Shown piece by piece: positions 10,150 through 20,800 of a stretch of 64,000 nt of DNA. The notes beneath the pieces were generated by a model, which did not search any database, was not told the origin of the DNA, and saw nothing but the letters and a program-made list of their open reading frames with translations. A program made the position numbers and the translations under genes. The stretch's first letter is position 1, and every line of letters starts with the position of its first letter. Where the stretch lies: positions 14,777,702 to 14,841,701 of the forward strand of contig CM019716.1 of NCBI GenBank assembly GCA_009760885.1, read 5' to 3'. The DNA is from Achatina immaculata. Taxonomy: Eukaryota; Mollusca; Gastropoda; Stylommatophora; Achatinidae.

Positions 10150-10868
10150 TGAATCGCTGTTGGCCGTTATTAGTGATGGTCAGAGATGTGATATAATGAG
10201 TAGCATCATAACCCTACAGAATTCTTCAAATACTCTATGAATAGTCTGTCGGGCCTGTAATGTCTGTTTTTAAACATGAAAGTAGTCTTTGCCAATGCAG
10301 GTTGTAGACTAAATGTAAGGATGCAGAGACGTACATCGTGACTGTACCGGGTTGTCAGGCGCTGCCACACAACCAAGGCCTGGCCAGTTGGAGGCAGGTC
10401 ATGCTACTCTTAGCGTCTGGATTGAGTCGCTGGTTAGTTCTAGTCCAGAAAGAGTCTTTTTCTGTTTGTGGTTGCAAATGCATTCTTTTAGTTGTGTAAT
10501 GTAAAGGTGTCGAGATAAAGTATTTTAGCTGTGTAGTGTAAAGGTGTCAAAGTAAAGTATTTTAGTTGTATAGTGTAAAGGTGTCCAGGGAAAGTATTTT
10601 AGTTGTGTAGTGTAGACGTCTTCAGGTATAGCGAATCTGTGCTAACGTAATTAATACACCAGAAAAATAAATTAAAAAAAAAATAGAGATGGCAGATAAG
10701 ATATTATCAACCTGGACCACGAGGAAGACTTTTTAAAGTGGCGTAGCTGAAGTCCCGTGGGGGTCAAGTGAAGGAAGAGCTGACATTTTGTGGGTAAATG
10801 CGTTGTAGGAGCGTGGAGTGGAACAGTAAAATACGTGGGTGCACACATTTTAATACGATGAAGTAATT
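10150..10868. other. Intron 2 of unit 1, first part
   Basis: Contains three or four loose direct copies of 'AAAGTATTTTAGTTGTGTAGTGTAAAGGTGTC' type sequence at about 10485-10625 (unit near 45 bp). Otherwise nothing recognised. Confidence 0.45.
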
Positions 10869-11570
10869 TTTTTCTCAAACAGTGTTACAAATGAGAAAGG
10901 AGTGGAACTTAGTGCAGAGGGAATATGATTGTGGAAGAAGCGAATGTTAGGTGTAGCTGAATTGCGAGTTCAAATCATGTGTTTCCAGTGTCCCATATTC
11001 CTGAATGTAACATACAGTGTTACTTGTAACACATAGTTCAGAACCTCCTCATAGGATTAGATTACAACCCCTCTACCCCAACTATTATCACCTATTCCAC
11101 GTTCTCTGGGCTAGATTACCATTCTACCACTCTCTCCCCTTTTCACATTTCCCTCCCCCCCCTCCCCATTTACGACCCACCCATCAAACATCACAAGTCT
11201 CCATTTAAACATTCTCTGCACTCCACCATGCGCATTTCAGAACATGCCTCTTACAAGTCACAGCTTCTTACAACTCACAGCTATGTGCTCCATTCATTTT
11301 ATTTTATTCTGTTTTTTTTTCCCCATTGCTATCTTTGACATACATTCCTGTGAATTTATATTTTATCTTCTTTCTCTATTTCTTCGTCCTGTGTATTTCT
11401 GTATGATTAAGGTTCACACCGAAAAGTCACAATTGTGTGCTTTTTAAGTAATACAGCTGTTCCTACTTTTCCCCTAGTTTATACATTTTGTTATCACAGC
11501 TTTACTGCAGTGGCTTCGTGTATAGTTATATACTTAGGTTTATATACTTATACACTAATTACTCATGAGC
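10869..11570. mobile_element. PLE remnant with both arms, coding interior lost
   Basis: 10870-11000 matches, in the same orientation, the PLE sequence at 45795-45910 (GAGTTCAA..CATGTG.TTCCAG, GTCCCATATTCCTGA). From about 11017 it runs in reverse orientation relative to 45535-45790 and ends in the outer arm GTTTATACATTTTGTTATCA...ACACTAATTA. It is an inverted-arm derivative without reverse transcriptase or endonuclease. Confidence 0.65.
11398..11434 (+). ncRNA. Hammerhead-like motif in PLE arm (B)
   Basis: TGT-ATGATTAA-GGT-TCAC-ACC-GAAAA-GTC-ACA. Stem II is GGT/ACC here against GGC/GCC elsewhere, a compensated base-pair change. Activity unproven. Confidence 0.35.
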
Positions 11571-12120
11571 AACTTGCTATTGTACATCTAAGAGAAATAA
11601 TTATAACCACTTTCGGAAATCAGATCAGCGCGAGGAGTGTGGAGAACATAATAATGTTTTTTTTAATGCAACAGTTTTATCCATCAGGTCATGAATCGGG
11701 CCATAGATGTTATCACGTGGTCTGCCGACAAACGTCAAGGACGAGGCACAAAATGACAACAACAATGAGAGAACGTGAAGACTGTAATAAAAGAAATATT
11801 AGAAATGGACAGGGTGAATAGAACGCGAACAGTTAATATTAGTTCAGGCCAGTGTATTACCAACCACAATGAATATAACAGGCTAGAAGTCGAATAAAAT
11901 GATCTTTTAAAATAAGGAAAGAAGAAATGTAAATAAACATACCGAAAATGACGAGACTGAGTACTGTTCGACTCACTGAGAAGAAAATTAAGTGATATAA
12001 TTTTTATTCAAATTTAGTAAATATGACTCAACGACACTTGCTCCTGGTAAAAGGACAGATTTTGAAAAGAAAAATATTGCACATGGCAAGCATTTGGAAA
12101 TACGGAAAACTTAAGACGCG
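11571..12120. other. Intron 2, AT-rich
   Basis: No recognisable gene or repeat. Confidence 0.4.
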
Positions 12121-12124
12121 AGAG

Positions 12125-12235
12125 AAAATAAAACAAGAGACCGAGCGAAGCTCAAACCACGGACCATGGTAGCATTAGCAACCGCCTAGCTGAGAGAAAC
12201 AAAGCTCTATCGGCCCGGGTGTCTAGCACCAGTAT
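12125..12235 (-). repeat. Second tRNA-like SINE, minus strand
   Basis: The reverse complement carries a B-box-like GTGGTTTGAGCTTCG and, about 50 bp upstream, an A-box-like CAGCTAGGCGGTTG. It differs from the 521-690 family. Only a moderate fit. Confidence 0.4.
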
Positions 12236-12239
12236 TATT

Positions 12240-12774
12240 CAAGTAGCTGTTATGAAGAGTCAGTTCTAATATGCCTTAAAGAAGCAATTTATAATGCTAT
12301 GGAGCCAGCTTCTTAGTTGTACAGGAACTAACAAAGTTAACATTACACACGATGATTTTAGTGCTAAATTCAGACATGTGAGATACTAAGATGTAGTGTA
12401 TTTATTTGGAAAATTCCAGGAAAAAATAAAATAAAATTAGAATATTCTTCGAAATGAAATTTTAGAAGTTAACTATCAGTACGAAAATAGTAACATTAGA
12501 CAAAATAGTGTTAGAATAGGAAAAAAAAATATTGATGAGTTTAGTGTACAATTAATAACAAAACTGTAGAATTGTATCAATGACGATGTTCTGAAAAAAC
12601 AAAACACATACCTGGAAAAAATACAGAAGTCATAAAATTATCAAGAGAAAAAGGTCCAAAGAACGCGAATATTTTTGAAGAACTTACATGCTTAATTATG
12701 AATCAGATATTCAAAATTATCTGAGTTTACTATTTGATTAAAAAAATAACAAATATATCCATACTACAAGAACG
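12240..12774. other. Intron 2, AT-rich
   Basis: Nothing recognised. Confidence 0.4.
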
Positions 12775-13060
12775 TAATATTGAAGAAGGCTGGCTAGTAA
12801 AGAGGATTAAAGAGAGAATACTTAAAATATTTTGGATACATTAAACGTCATGATAATCTAAAGAAGACCGTCTCGGAAGGGTACATAATGGGAAAAAGAA
12901 AGAGAGGAAGACCAAGGCGAAGACTGATGCAAGACATCGTTGATGATCTGCAGATGGATGCATCAGCAGCAGGCCATCTTGCCCACAACCGAGAGGCCTA
13001 CAAGAGTGCTGTTAAGGAGGCAAAATTCCGCAAAGGACGCGCAAATGAATGAATGAATGA
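12775..13060 (+). mobile_element. RTE-like LINE 3' end with (GAAT)n tail
   Basis: Frames decode LKYFGYIKRHDNLKKTVSEG, GKRKRGRPRRRLMQDIVDDL and AGHLAHNREAYKSAVKEAKF, the C-terminus of an RTE-like pol ('GH..R.......G...GKR.RGRPR..W..D'). It ends in GAATGAATGAATGAATGAA. It is the same family as 2976-3430 and 44435-44690, truncated to its last 280 bp. Confidence 0.8.
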
Positions 13061-13339
13061 ATGAACTATTTGATTCTTTAATTTGGAAACTGCACAGTAA
13101 ACGCAAAGGACAGAAGCTGAAGCAATACAGCACGTTCACCGTAGCTTATGGGTAGCTCGAACACACACAGTGCATTGCTCTGCCTTTAATCTAGTTGAAA
13201 CCAAAGTGAAATAAACGTGAACGCCCCTTTGCGGAATTCCCCCGCCCCCACCCCCCAAATTTGTCGAAGAACGTGTCTTAATGTGATTTCTTTGTGCACA
13301 GTAAGAAAAAGAAAGTAAAAGCATAATGGGTAAACGATA

Positions 13340-13850
13340 AATTCATGAATGGGTAGAAAGACTTAAAACGGAAAGAACAAATGTAACACAAGCCCGCATC
13401 GGCAGAGCGCGAGTTTTGATCAGAGGAGTAGACTTCTTTTACTGCGCGACTGACATATCAGATATGGATCCACCTATGTCAAAATGCCTGAGACGTGTAG
13501 GGTATCGTAAAGTTTGGCCAAGATAAACAGCGTACTAATCCGTACATGCAACAACATGTGGAATTTGCAGTCACTTTTCTCAAACATTATAAAGCGGATC
13601 CACGTGTTCTGGAGTGATTTGTCATTAGCGACGAGACATTTGTTCATCACTGTGAAAATCAAGAGACAAAGCACGAGGTGGAAACAACCCGTTCGTCTGT
13701 AGCGAAAAAGAAATTCAAACGACAACCCTCCACCAAGATAACCATAGTTATATTCTTTTGGGACATAGCAGGGTTTTTCTGGTGGTTCTTCAGGAACGCG
13801 GAGGCACATCGTGACCAGTTCACTGTACTGTGCTATGCTTAGAAAGAAAG
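13340..13850 (+). pseudogene. Second degenerate mariner transposase
   Basis: Plus-strand pieces in several frames: HEWVERLKTERTNVTQAR near 13350, then SDETFVHHCENQETK near 13628-13670 (first catalytic Asp region), KKKFKRQPSTK and FFWDIAGFF near 13710-13770. The order matches mariner transposases, but many stops intervene. It is more diverged than the copy at 1391-2530. Confidence 0.65.
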
Positions 13851-14099
13851 TGAAACTTGCAGTTCGCAGAAAAAGAAGAGGAATATTATCAAAAACAATT
13901 TCCCTGGGAACAACTGTGTTAAGAGCACACTTATCTTAACATAGTGTTTGTGAGACAGGGAACATAAGATCTGTTTGCTTAAAAACTCTGACCTACCTCT
14001 GTAGCCCAGAAACTTGTAGCAATCAACACTAATTGTAATTGTAATTGTTATTTTTGCAAAATGTAATGTCAGGTTGGTGGACGGATGGGGACATGGAGA

Positions 14100-14502
14100 T
14101 CTCTGGCGGGGATGAGGGAAGTCTGGTGTGAAACCAATGAATCCAGGACGTGACAAGCCTATGGGTCTTTACAACAATGGCTATCAGAATGATGTAAACA
14201 AAACAGAGCCAGTAGACTATAGGTGGCGGGGAATGGATATCGTTGAAGCACTCATCAGATTCCTCATCTCAGAGTCAGAGTGTCTTTGTGGAACTGTCTC
14301 AAACCATCTGACATGGAGAAGGGGCTTAAGTACAGCCACCAGAGGCTGGAAAACAAAGTTTTGGCCAGGCCAGCCACACTGTCTTCATGGCAGTCCGAGC
14401 AAGACCACAGTCTGCCCTAGCAAGGAAAGGTGCTGAAGTCGGAGTTACCCAGCCAAAAGGCGCATCGCAAAAATCAGGGTAACACGCATTATCGCTAATG
14501 AA
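14100..14502 (+). mobile_element. 5' region of the I-type LINE
   Basis: Sequence just upstream of the endonuclease ORF, probably leader or remains of a first ORF. I cannot recognise gag-like domains or zinc knuckles here. The 5' end of the element is not defined. Confidence 0.45.
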
Positions 14503-15522
14503 ATGTCTATATCTACAGTTTTCAAACATGGTGCTCGCCCTGTGAAGACTAACCAGGCAGGTGCAGTGCCGGGCCCCCTGCCTCGAAAGGGTCCACCCAA
14601 TGCTACTGGAGGTCCTCTCAGTTCGTCTTGTGGAGTCAGGAGACATGAGAGTAGAGCTACTGGCCAAAAAATACAACAGAAGAAAACAGCCAAAAAGCAA
14701 GAACTTAAAATAATGCAGTGGAATGCTGAGGGTGTCAGCAGTGTTAGAGATGGCTATAGCAAAAAGGTTGAACTAGAGAACATACTTTTTGCAGAGCAGG
14801 TAAGTATATGCTGCATACAGGAGACACACCTAACCAAAGATGCCGCCTTTAAAATCAGAGGCTACCAGTGTTTTAGATCAGACCGACAGGACAGAAGAAA
14901 AGGAGGAGTACTCACACTTGTTAAGAATAACATCAGCGCATGTCAGGTGGGAGTGTACATGGAAGGAGCCGAATACCAGATGATCCATCTAAAAAGTAGT
15001 AATACAGATTTCCACCTCCTTAACTATTACTGTCCTAATGACCGCCCACTTGCTTTAGGAACAATCCCACACAAAGAGAGACTGATGGTCTGTGGTGATT
15101 TTAACAGTCATTCCCAGAGCTGGGGCTATGACCACATAGACAAGAGAGGAGAGGAAGTTGAGAGCTGGCAGGATGATAATGGATTTCTCCTGATCAACCA
15201 GCCAATGGATGCCCTAACATTTTACTCAAGGGCTTGGCATACAAAATCAACACCAGATCTGGCATTCCACTCTCCAGATCTGAAGTGGAACATTACACGT
15301 GAAGTTGGAAAACAACTTGGAGGTAGCGACCATCGACCAGTCTTCCTGACAATAGAAAATGAACTCCTTAACACCAGTAACCCTCTCCCCAGATGGAACT
15401 ATAAAAAAGCAAACTGGACAATGTACAGACATCGTACAGGTATCCTGGTGGGACAGCTGTCCATAGAAGGTAAGGATATTAACAGCATAGTGAAGGAATT
15501 CAATGCTTCAGGCCGCTCGTGA
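14503..15522 (+). CDS. I-type LINE ORF2, endonuclease part
   Basis: 339 codons. After a basic, Pro/Gly-rich leader of about 70 residues comes an apurinic-type endonuclease domain. Its motifs are IMQWNAEG (Asn), CIQETHL (Glu), LMVCGDFNSHSQSWGYD (Asp/Asn), STPDLAFHSPDL, and the terminal GGSDHRPV (Asp-His). All catalytic residues of the exonuclease-endonuclease-phosphatase fold are present. It nicks target DNA to prime reverse transcription. The frame overlaps the reverse transcriptase frame by 20 bp; comparison of the joined reading suggests a single original ORF2 broken by one frameshift near 15500. It lies in intron 2 of the LRR gene, in the same direction. Confidence 0.88.
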   Translation: MSISTVFKHGARPVKTNQAGAVPGPLPRKGPPNATGGPLSSSCGVRRHESRATGQKIQQKKTAKKQELKIMQWNAEGVSSVRDGYSKKVELENILFAEQVSICCIQETHLTKDAAFKIRGYQCFRSDRQDRRKGGVLTLVKNNISACQVGVYMEGAEYQMIHLKSSNTDFHLLNYYCPNDRPLALGTIPHKERLMVCGDFNSHSQSWGYDHIDKRGEEVESWQDDNGFLLINQPMDALTFYSRAWHTKSTPDLAFHSPDLKWNITREVGKQLGGSDHRPVFLTIENELLNTSNPLPRWNYKKANWTMYRHRTGILVGQLSIEGKDINSIVKEFNASGRS

Positions 15523-17785
15523 AACCATTCCCAGAGGAGCTCGCAGGGACTATAAACCATACTGGTCTAGTGAGCTGGGAAAACTCCATGATGACGTGGA
15601 AGCAGCTCGAAAGCAAGCAGAAAATCGACCATGCCAAGAACACCACAATAATTACCAACATTCTAAGGCCAAATTTCAGAGAGCAAAGCTGCAAGCCAGA
15701 CGGGAAAGTTGGAGAGAGAAAACAGAGTCCCTAAACTTTGAAAAGGATGGAAGGAAACTGTGGAAACTAATCAAACAGTTAAATGATGAGAGTACTGGAA
15801 GAAGTACAAAGATTACACTAATAGAGGATGGGAAAACTCTTACAGGTAAGCAGGTAGCAGATCACTTTGCTCGCATGTTTGCACATGACTGCAACATTGA
15901 TATCCATCCAGAGAAGGAGCGTACAGTGCGCATCGAGCCACAGAAAGAGGAGGAACAAGTCAGAAAAGTGGAGGTCATGGATGCACCAATCACACGCAGT
16001 GAGTTAGACCTAGCAGTTAGTAAACTGAAACCAAGGAAATCACCAGGACCAGATGGAGTGTCCAATGAAATGATCAAGAACCTGGGAATGGCAGCAATGG
16101 GAAAGCTGTTGGATATTTTCAATATGTGCTGGAGCACAGGTAAGTTACCTCAAATCTGGAAGGAAGCAAGCATGGTACCACTGCTAAAACCAGGGAAAAA
16201 CAGTGATACTGCCTCCAGCTACAGGCCAATCAGTCTCACTAGCTGCCTATGCAAAACGATGGAACGCATCATTGACCTGAGGCTAAAATGGTACCTAGAA
16301 AGTGAAAACCTTCTCGTTCCACAACAAGCAGGATTTAGGCAGTACTACAGTACGGAAGATCAAGTGACCTATCTCTCTCAAGAGATTGAGGATGTATTCC
16401 AAGAGAAAAACCTTGTACTAGCAGCGTGGATAGACCTGAAGAAAGCCTTTGATAAAGTATGGAAAAAAGGTCTGTTGTGGAAACTAAGAAACTGCAATGT
16501 GAATGGAAGACTGTACAACTGGATAAAGTCCTATTTACACAATAGAAGAGCTAGAGTAGTAATGGATGGACACAAAAGCCAGAAAGTACTTCTGCGACAC
16601 GGTGTACCACAAGGAGGAGTCCTTTCGCCTACACTATTCCTTGTATTCATTAATGACCTGGTCAAGGAACTTCCCTATGGAATCAAAGCGGCACTGTATG
16701 CAGATGATATTGTCATGTGGTGTACAGATGAATATGCGACAGTTGCTACACAGAGACTCCAAAGAGCAGCAGACATCTTGACATCATGGACAAACAAATG
16801 GTGTGTAAGTATCAACACAGAGAAATCAAGCACCACTCTGTTCACCCTCTCATCTAAACAGAAAGCAGGTAAGATCTTTGTAAATGAAATACCCTTAAGG
16901 ATGGACAACCAACCCACTTACTTAGGAGTGACTCTTGACTCAAAACTGACTTGGAAGCAACACATCAACAGTGCAGAAGCAAAAGCCAGAAGAAAACTAG
17001 CCATATTAAGAAAATTGAGTGGGACTACATGGGGAGCTAGTGAAAGAATCCTCAAGAACGTATATCAGCAAAGTATTCTACCACATTTAGAATATGGCTC
17101 AACATCTTGGTGCACAGCATCAAACACTACGCTGCATAATCTAGACAAGGTTCAAAATCAGTCACTACGGATTATCACAGGTGCCATGAGGTCCACACCA
17201 ATAATAGAAATGCAGAAAATAGTTGGTGTTCAAGCGCTAAAGGAACATAGAGACACAAAGGTCATGACCATGGGAGAAAAATTCCTTAGCTCTGTAAGCC
17301 ATCCCCTGAAGGAGAGATTCAATAACTTGGCATTAGGATGGCTTAAAAGAAGCAGCTTCATTCATCAGGCCAAGCGTATGCGTAAGCTGATACCTGACCT
17401 TCCAACTGTAGTCACTCCATTATCATCTGTACCAGAGCATACACCATGGAAAGAAGCAGATTATACACAAATAACTATTCAGACTGAAGTGAAAGGTGTG
17501 CAGAATGGTGAGATGCAGAGCAGTCTTGTAAGATCAACAGCCACACTTAGTGTTCTAGATGACAAATATCCATGTGACACCTGGATACGTGTGTATACAG
17601 ATGGATCTGCACATAATGCCATAAAGAATGGTGGGGCAGGAGCATATATTGAATATCCAAACAACACCATTGACAAGATTTCCATACCCACTGGTAAATA
17701 CTGCAACAATTTGATGCAGAAGTTAGGGCAATTATTGCTGCAGTTGAAAAACTATCAGACTCCAGAATTGATACATGTCCTGTAG
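15503..17785 (+). CDS. I-type LINE ORF2, reverse transcriptase and start of RNase H
   Basis: 760 codons. The RT domain holds KSPGPDGVSNEMIK, WKEASMVPLLKPGK, SYRPISLTSC, AWIDLKKAFDKVW (motif A Asp), HGVPQGGVLSP (motif B) and LYADDIVMW (catalytic YADD), all intact. The RNase H domain opens with RVYTDGSAHN near 17590-17620. A 1-base loss near 17712 then takes the frame off the expected FDAEV segment, so the ORF ends early at 17785. An RNase H domain downstream of RT is typical of the I superfamily. Upstream is the endonuclease frame and downstream the rest of RNase H. Mobilised together, the three parts would form one pol protein. Confidence 0.9.
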   Translation: MLQAARETIPRGARRDYKPYWSSELGKLHDDVEAARKQAENRPCQEHHNNYQHSKAKFQRAKLQARRESWREKTESLNFEKDGRKLWKLIKQLNDESTGRSTKITLIEDGKTLTGKQVADHFARMFAHDCNIDIHPEKERTVRIEPQKEEEQVRKVEVMDAPITRSELDLAVSKLKPRKSPGPDGVSNEMIKNLGMAAMGKLLDIFNMCWSTGKLPQIWKEASMVPLLKPGKNSDTASSYRPISLTSCLCKTMERIIDLRLKWYLESENLLVPQQAGFRQYYSTEDQVTYLSQEIEDVFQEKNLVLAAWIDLKKAFDKVWKKGLLWKLRNCNVNGRLYNWIKSYLHNRRARVVMDGHKSQKVLLRHGVPQGGVLSPTLFLVFINDLVKELPYGIKAALYADDIVMWCTDEYATVATQRLQRAADILTSWTNKWCVSINTEKSSTTLFTLSSKQKAGKIFVNEIPLRMDNQPTYLGVTLDSKLTWKQHINSAEAKARRKLAILRKLSGTTWGASERILKNVYQQSILPHLEYGSTSWCTASNTTLHNLDKVQNQSLRIITGAMRSTPIIEMQKIVGVQALKEHRDTKVMTMGEKFLSSVSHPLKERFNNLALGWLKRSSFIHQAKRMRKLIPDLPTVVTPLSSVPEHTPWKEADYTQITIQTEVKGVQNGEMQSSLVRSTATLSVLDDKYPCDTWIRVYTDGSAHNAIKNGGAGAYIEYPNNTIDKISIPTGKYCNNLMQKLGQLLLQLKNYQTPELIHVL

Positions 17786-18344
17786 TAATTCTCACAGATG
17801 CAAGATCAGTACTGGAGCTCTTCAGTGCAACAAACTACCAGACCTTAAGGATGCCTTGTCAAAAATTGGCTTACAACATGGAGTCACTTTGCAATGGATT
17901 CCCTCCCACTGTGGGATACCAGGCAATGAGAAAGCTGACCATCTGGCCAAAGAGGGCACTGAAATGGAGCAACCAGACATACCAGTCACCTATAATCAGA
18001 AGAAAAGCATGATAAAAACCTACAGGAAGCCACAAACACCACCACATGATGACTATCACATGCTAAACAGAAAGGAACAAGTCACCATCTTCCGTCTCTG
18101 AACAGGACACAGCCGACTCCGAAGTCATATGTATACAAAGTTTAAGGTTGGTACTACTAATCTATGTACATGTGCCCAGGTGCCCCAAACCGTGGAACAT
18201 ATCCTCCAGAACTGCATCAACTACGAGACACTGAGAAATAATTACTGGCCCAGTGAAACCACTAAAGAAGATAAGCTCTACGGTTCCATACATGAGTTAC
18301 AAAAAACAGTGAAATTTATCCAAGAGACAGGACTGCAGATATAG
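17775..18344 (+). pseudogene. I-type LINE ORF2, RNase H end and zinc knuckle
   Basis: Continues the pol in another frame: LQWIPSHCGIPGNEKADHLA is the last RNase H motif. A TGA at 18099-18101 falls where related proteins read RLRTGH, which suggests a CGA to TGA change. The same frame then resumes to 18344 with a Cys/His cluster (CTCAQVPQTVEHILQNC) and the conserved end LYGSIHELQKTVKFI. At least two frameshifts and one stop show that the copy is dead but fairly young. Confidence 0.82.
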
Positions 18345-18376
18345 ACAGACAGTGCGAACGAAGAAGAAGAAGATCA
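18345..18376 (+). mobile_element. 3' tail of the I-type LINE
   Basis: After the pol stop comes a very short 3' UTR, AGACAGACAGTGCGAACG, then (GAA)n. The GCGAACGAAGAAGAAGAAG tail is also found on the non-coding elements at 4784-6026, 28213-28384 and 28918-30406, and nearly on the LINE scrap at 50478-50695. Confidence 0.75.
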
Positions 18377-18785
18377 AAAACAATCTTGCTTCACCGTAAC
18401 AGTACAAGTCTCCATGCCGCTGCCGGTAAGATTGAGAACTGCGATATTTGCTGTTCGAAAACCTCATCACAGTTATACCTTTATCTGGTGCATGTGGTTA
18501 TCACATCGTCTGGCTACTTAAAGAAACTCTATGCTGTCGCAGGTACACATCTGTGTCGATAAGGTTATGAAATCGATGCAGACCTTGGCTAAGGCGCAAT
18601 CGAAACATATTCTTCTCAAAGAAATAAACTAGTGGAGCGATACAAGAGGTGCATCGATCTGGAGGAATATTGTGTGGAGAAGTGATATAACCATTATGTT
18701 CATGTGCTCAGTTACCAGTTGCAATGTTGATTTTACTCTGCGATTCTTCCTCGTTTATATATAAAACATATACACAATTATATAT
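18377..18785. other. Intron 2, non-coding
   Basis: Nothing recognised except a 26-bp direct repeat near 18755-18800 (TATATAAAACATATACACAA). Confidence 0.45.
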
Positions 18786-18789
18786 AAAA

Positions 18790-19530
18790 CATATACACAA
18801 TAGGACTTGAAATTAACAAGGACAAAACAAAAATAATGAAAATTCCCATCAATCAAAATGGAAGAATACACATAGAAGGGACAGATATTGAAGAAGTCAA
18901 TCAATTTGCATACCTTGGCAGCTACATAGACCAGGATGGTGACACTAGGAAGGAAGTTAGGATCAGAATTGCAAAAGCAGCATCAATCTTCAAGAATCTT
19001 GAGAACATATGGAATTCAAAAGTTATAAGCACAAAAACCAAGTTAAGACTATTCAATTCAAATGTAATATCCACCCTCATTTATGCATGCGAAAGCTGGA
19101 AAACAACTAAAGAAATAGAAAAGAAATTAGACTCTTTTGAAAACAAATGCCTAAGGAAAATACTCGACATCAAGTGGAATGAATTCAAGAACAATGCAGA
19201 GATAAGACAGATGACTGAACAACAACCAGTCTCACGGGTGATCAGGAAAAGTAGATGGACATATGTTGGCCACTTGATGAGAAGAAATGAGCAGAGAATC
19301 CCAAAACAAGCTATCAAGTGGAACACAACAGGCCGAAGAAAAAGGGGCAGACCGCGTGAAACTCTGAAGAGAACATTATTAAGAGAGGCCAAGTTAACAG
19401 GCATAAAATCCTTTGTTGAGGTTGAAAGACTCGCCGAAGACAGGAAAAATTGGCGAACTACTTTGCGAGCCCTATGTGACGTCTAACGGCACGGGAAGGA
19501 TATAAGATATAAGATAAGATAAGATACACA
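18790..19530 (+). mobile_element. RTE-like LINE, best AAGAT-tail copy
   Basis: An open frame (18836-19486, 216 codons) encodes the last third of an RTE-like pol: FAYLGSYIDQDGDTRKEVRI, IWNSKVISTKTKLRLFNSNV, LIYACESWKTTKEI, RWTYVGHLMRRNEQRIPKQ, KRGRPRETLKRTLLRE and NWRTTLRALCDV. The stop is followed by CGGCACGGGAAGGATATAAG and an (AAGAT)n tail. The reverse transcriptase palm is missing (5' truncation). It is the reference copy for the five other fragments of this family in the window. Confidence 0.85.
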
Positions 19531-19879
19531 AGACTGAGTAGTCTGCGTTACTCTTGTAGGCCAAGAGTAGGACAAACTTACAACTCTCTGGTGGCAATGG
19601 CAAAATAAAACATTAGTTACCTTTGTACCTTTGTATGTCCACCTGCTCAAATATGTCTTCATGACGAATAACTCGCACCACACACATTGTTGAACTGTCA
19701 CTACAGTTTCCAGCTGAAAGTTTCCCGATAACTTCCCTGCTTTTTCTAGATCAGTGGTTAGTCTTTGATTCTCTAATTTGGAAATTACACAGTAAACACA
19801 GCGTATAGAAGCTGACTTAATACAGCACACGTTCACGGTGACCTATGGGTAGTTCGAACACGTGCAATGAATGTTAGAA

Positions 19880-20030
19880 CACGAGCCCTAAACTGCTATA
19901 TTGAACCTGTCTTATTATATGGAAGTGAATCATGGACGTGAGGCAGGTCTGTACAGAAATCATTGGAAGTGGTAGAAATGTGGTTTATTAGAGGAATGTT
20001 GCGAATTCATTGGACAGCAAAAATAACCGT
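19880..20030 (+). mobile_element. LINE scrap (EPVLLYGSESW segment)
   Basis: Reads CYIEPVLLYGSESWT, a stop, then EVVEMWFIRGMLRIHWTAK. It matches the post-palm segment of the family at 25403-26281. Confidence 0.65.
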
Positions 20031-20155
20031 AACATCTGATTCTCTTCTCCATCTGTACTATTCTTCTGAAAAACATAGACTACCTACCAGAGACTACCTA
20101 CCAGAGACTACCTACCTGTATAACCGTCAAATTCACTTTTCTGACAGTTGTTCCA

Positions 20156-20800
20156 ACACGCTCCTCCTGTTCACTATATGCTTTCTACTTGTTTACTACG
20201 CGCTCCTCCTGTTCACTATATGCTTTCTACTTGTTTACTACACGCTCCTCTTGTTCACTATATGCTTTCTACTTGTTTACTGCACGCTCCTCCTGTTCAC
20301 TATATGCTTTCTACTTGTTTACTGCACGCTCATCCTGTTCACTATATGCTTTCTACTTGTTTACTGCACGCTCCTCCTGTTCACTATATGCTTTCTCCTT
20401 GTTTACTACACGCTCCTCCTGTTCACTATATGCTTTCTCCTTGTTTATTACACGCTCCTCCTGTTCACTATATGCTTTCTCCTTGTTTACTACACGCTCC
20501 TCCTGTTCACTATATGCTTTCTACTTGTTTACTACACGCTCCTCTTGTTCACTATATGCTTTCTACTTGTTTACTACACGCTCCTCCTGTTCACTATATG
20601 CTTTCTACTTGTTTACTACACGCTCCTCCTGTTCACTATTTGCTTTCTACTTGTTTACTCCACGCTCCTCCTGTTCACTATATGCTTTCTACTTGTTTAC
20701 TACACGCTCCTCCTGTTCACTATATGCTTTCTACTTGTTTACTACACGCTCCTCCTGTTCACTATATGCTTTCTACTTGTTTACTACACACTACTCCTGT
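20156..20800. repeat. 42-bp minisatellite, 15 units
   Basis: Exactly 15 units of ACACGCTCCTCCTGTTCACT plus 22 bp. Because 42 is a multiple of 3 and the unit has no stop in any plus frame, all three plus frames stay open for more than 600 bp. These are not genes. A 4-unit array of the same unit lies at 22259-22440 as part of a tandem duplication. Confidence 0.95.

Noticed and set aside
14128..14436. Gag-like ORF1 of the I-type LINE
   Set aside because: No zinc knuckles or basic coiled-coil features; it may be leader sequence.
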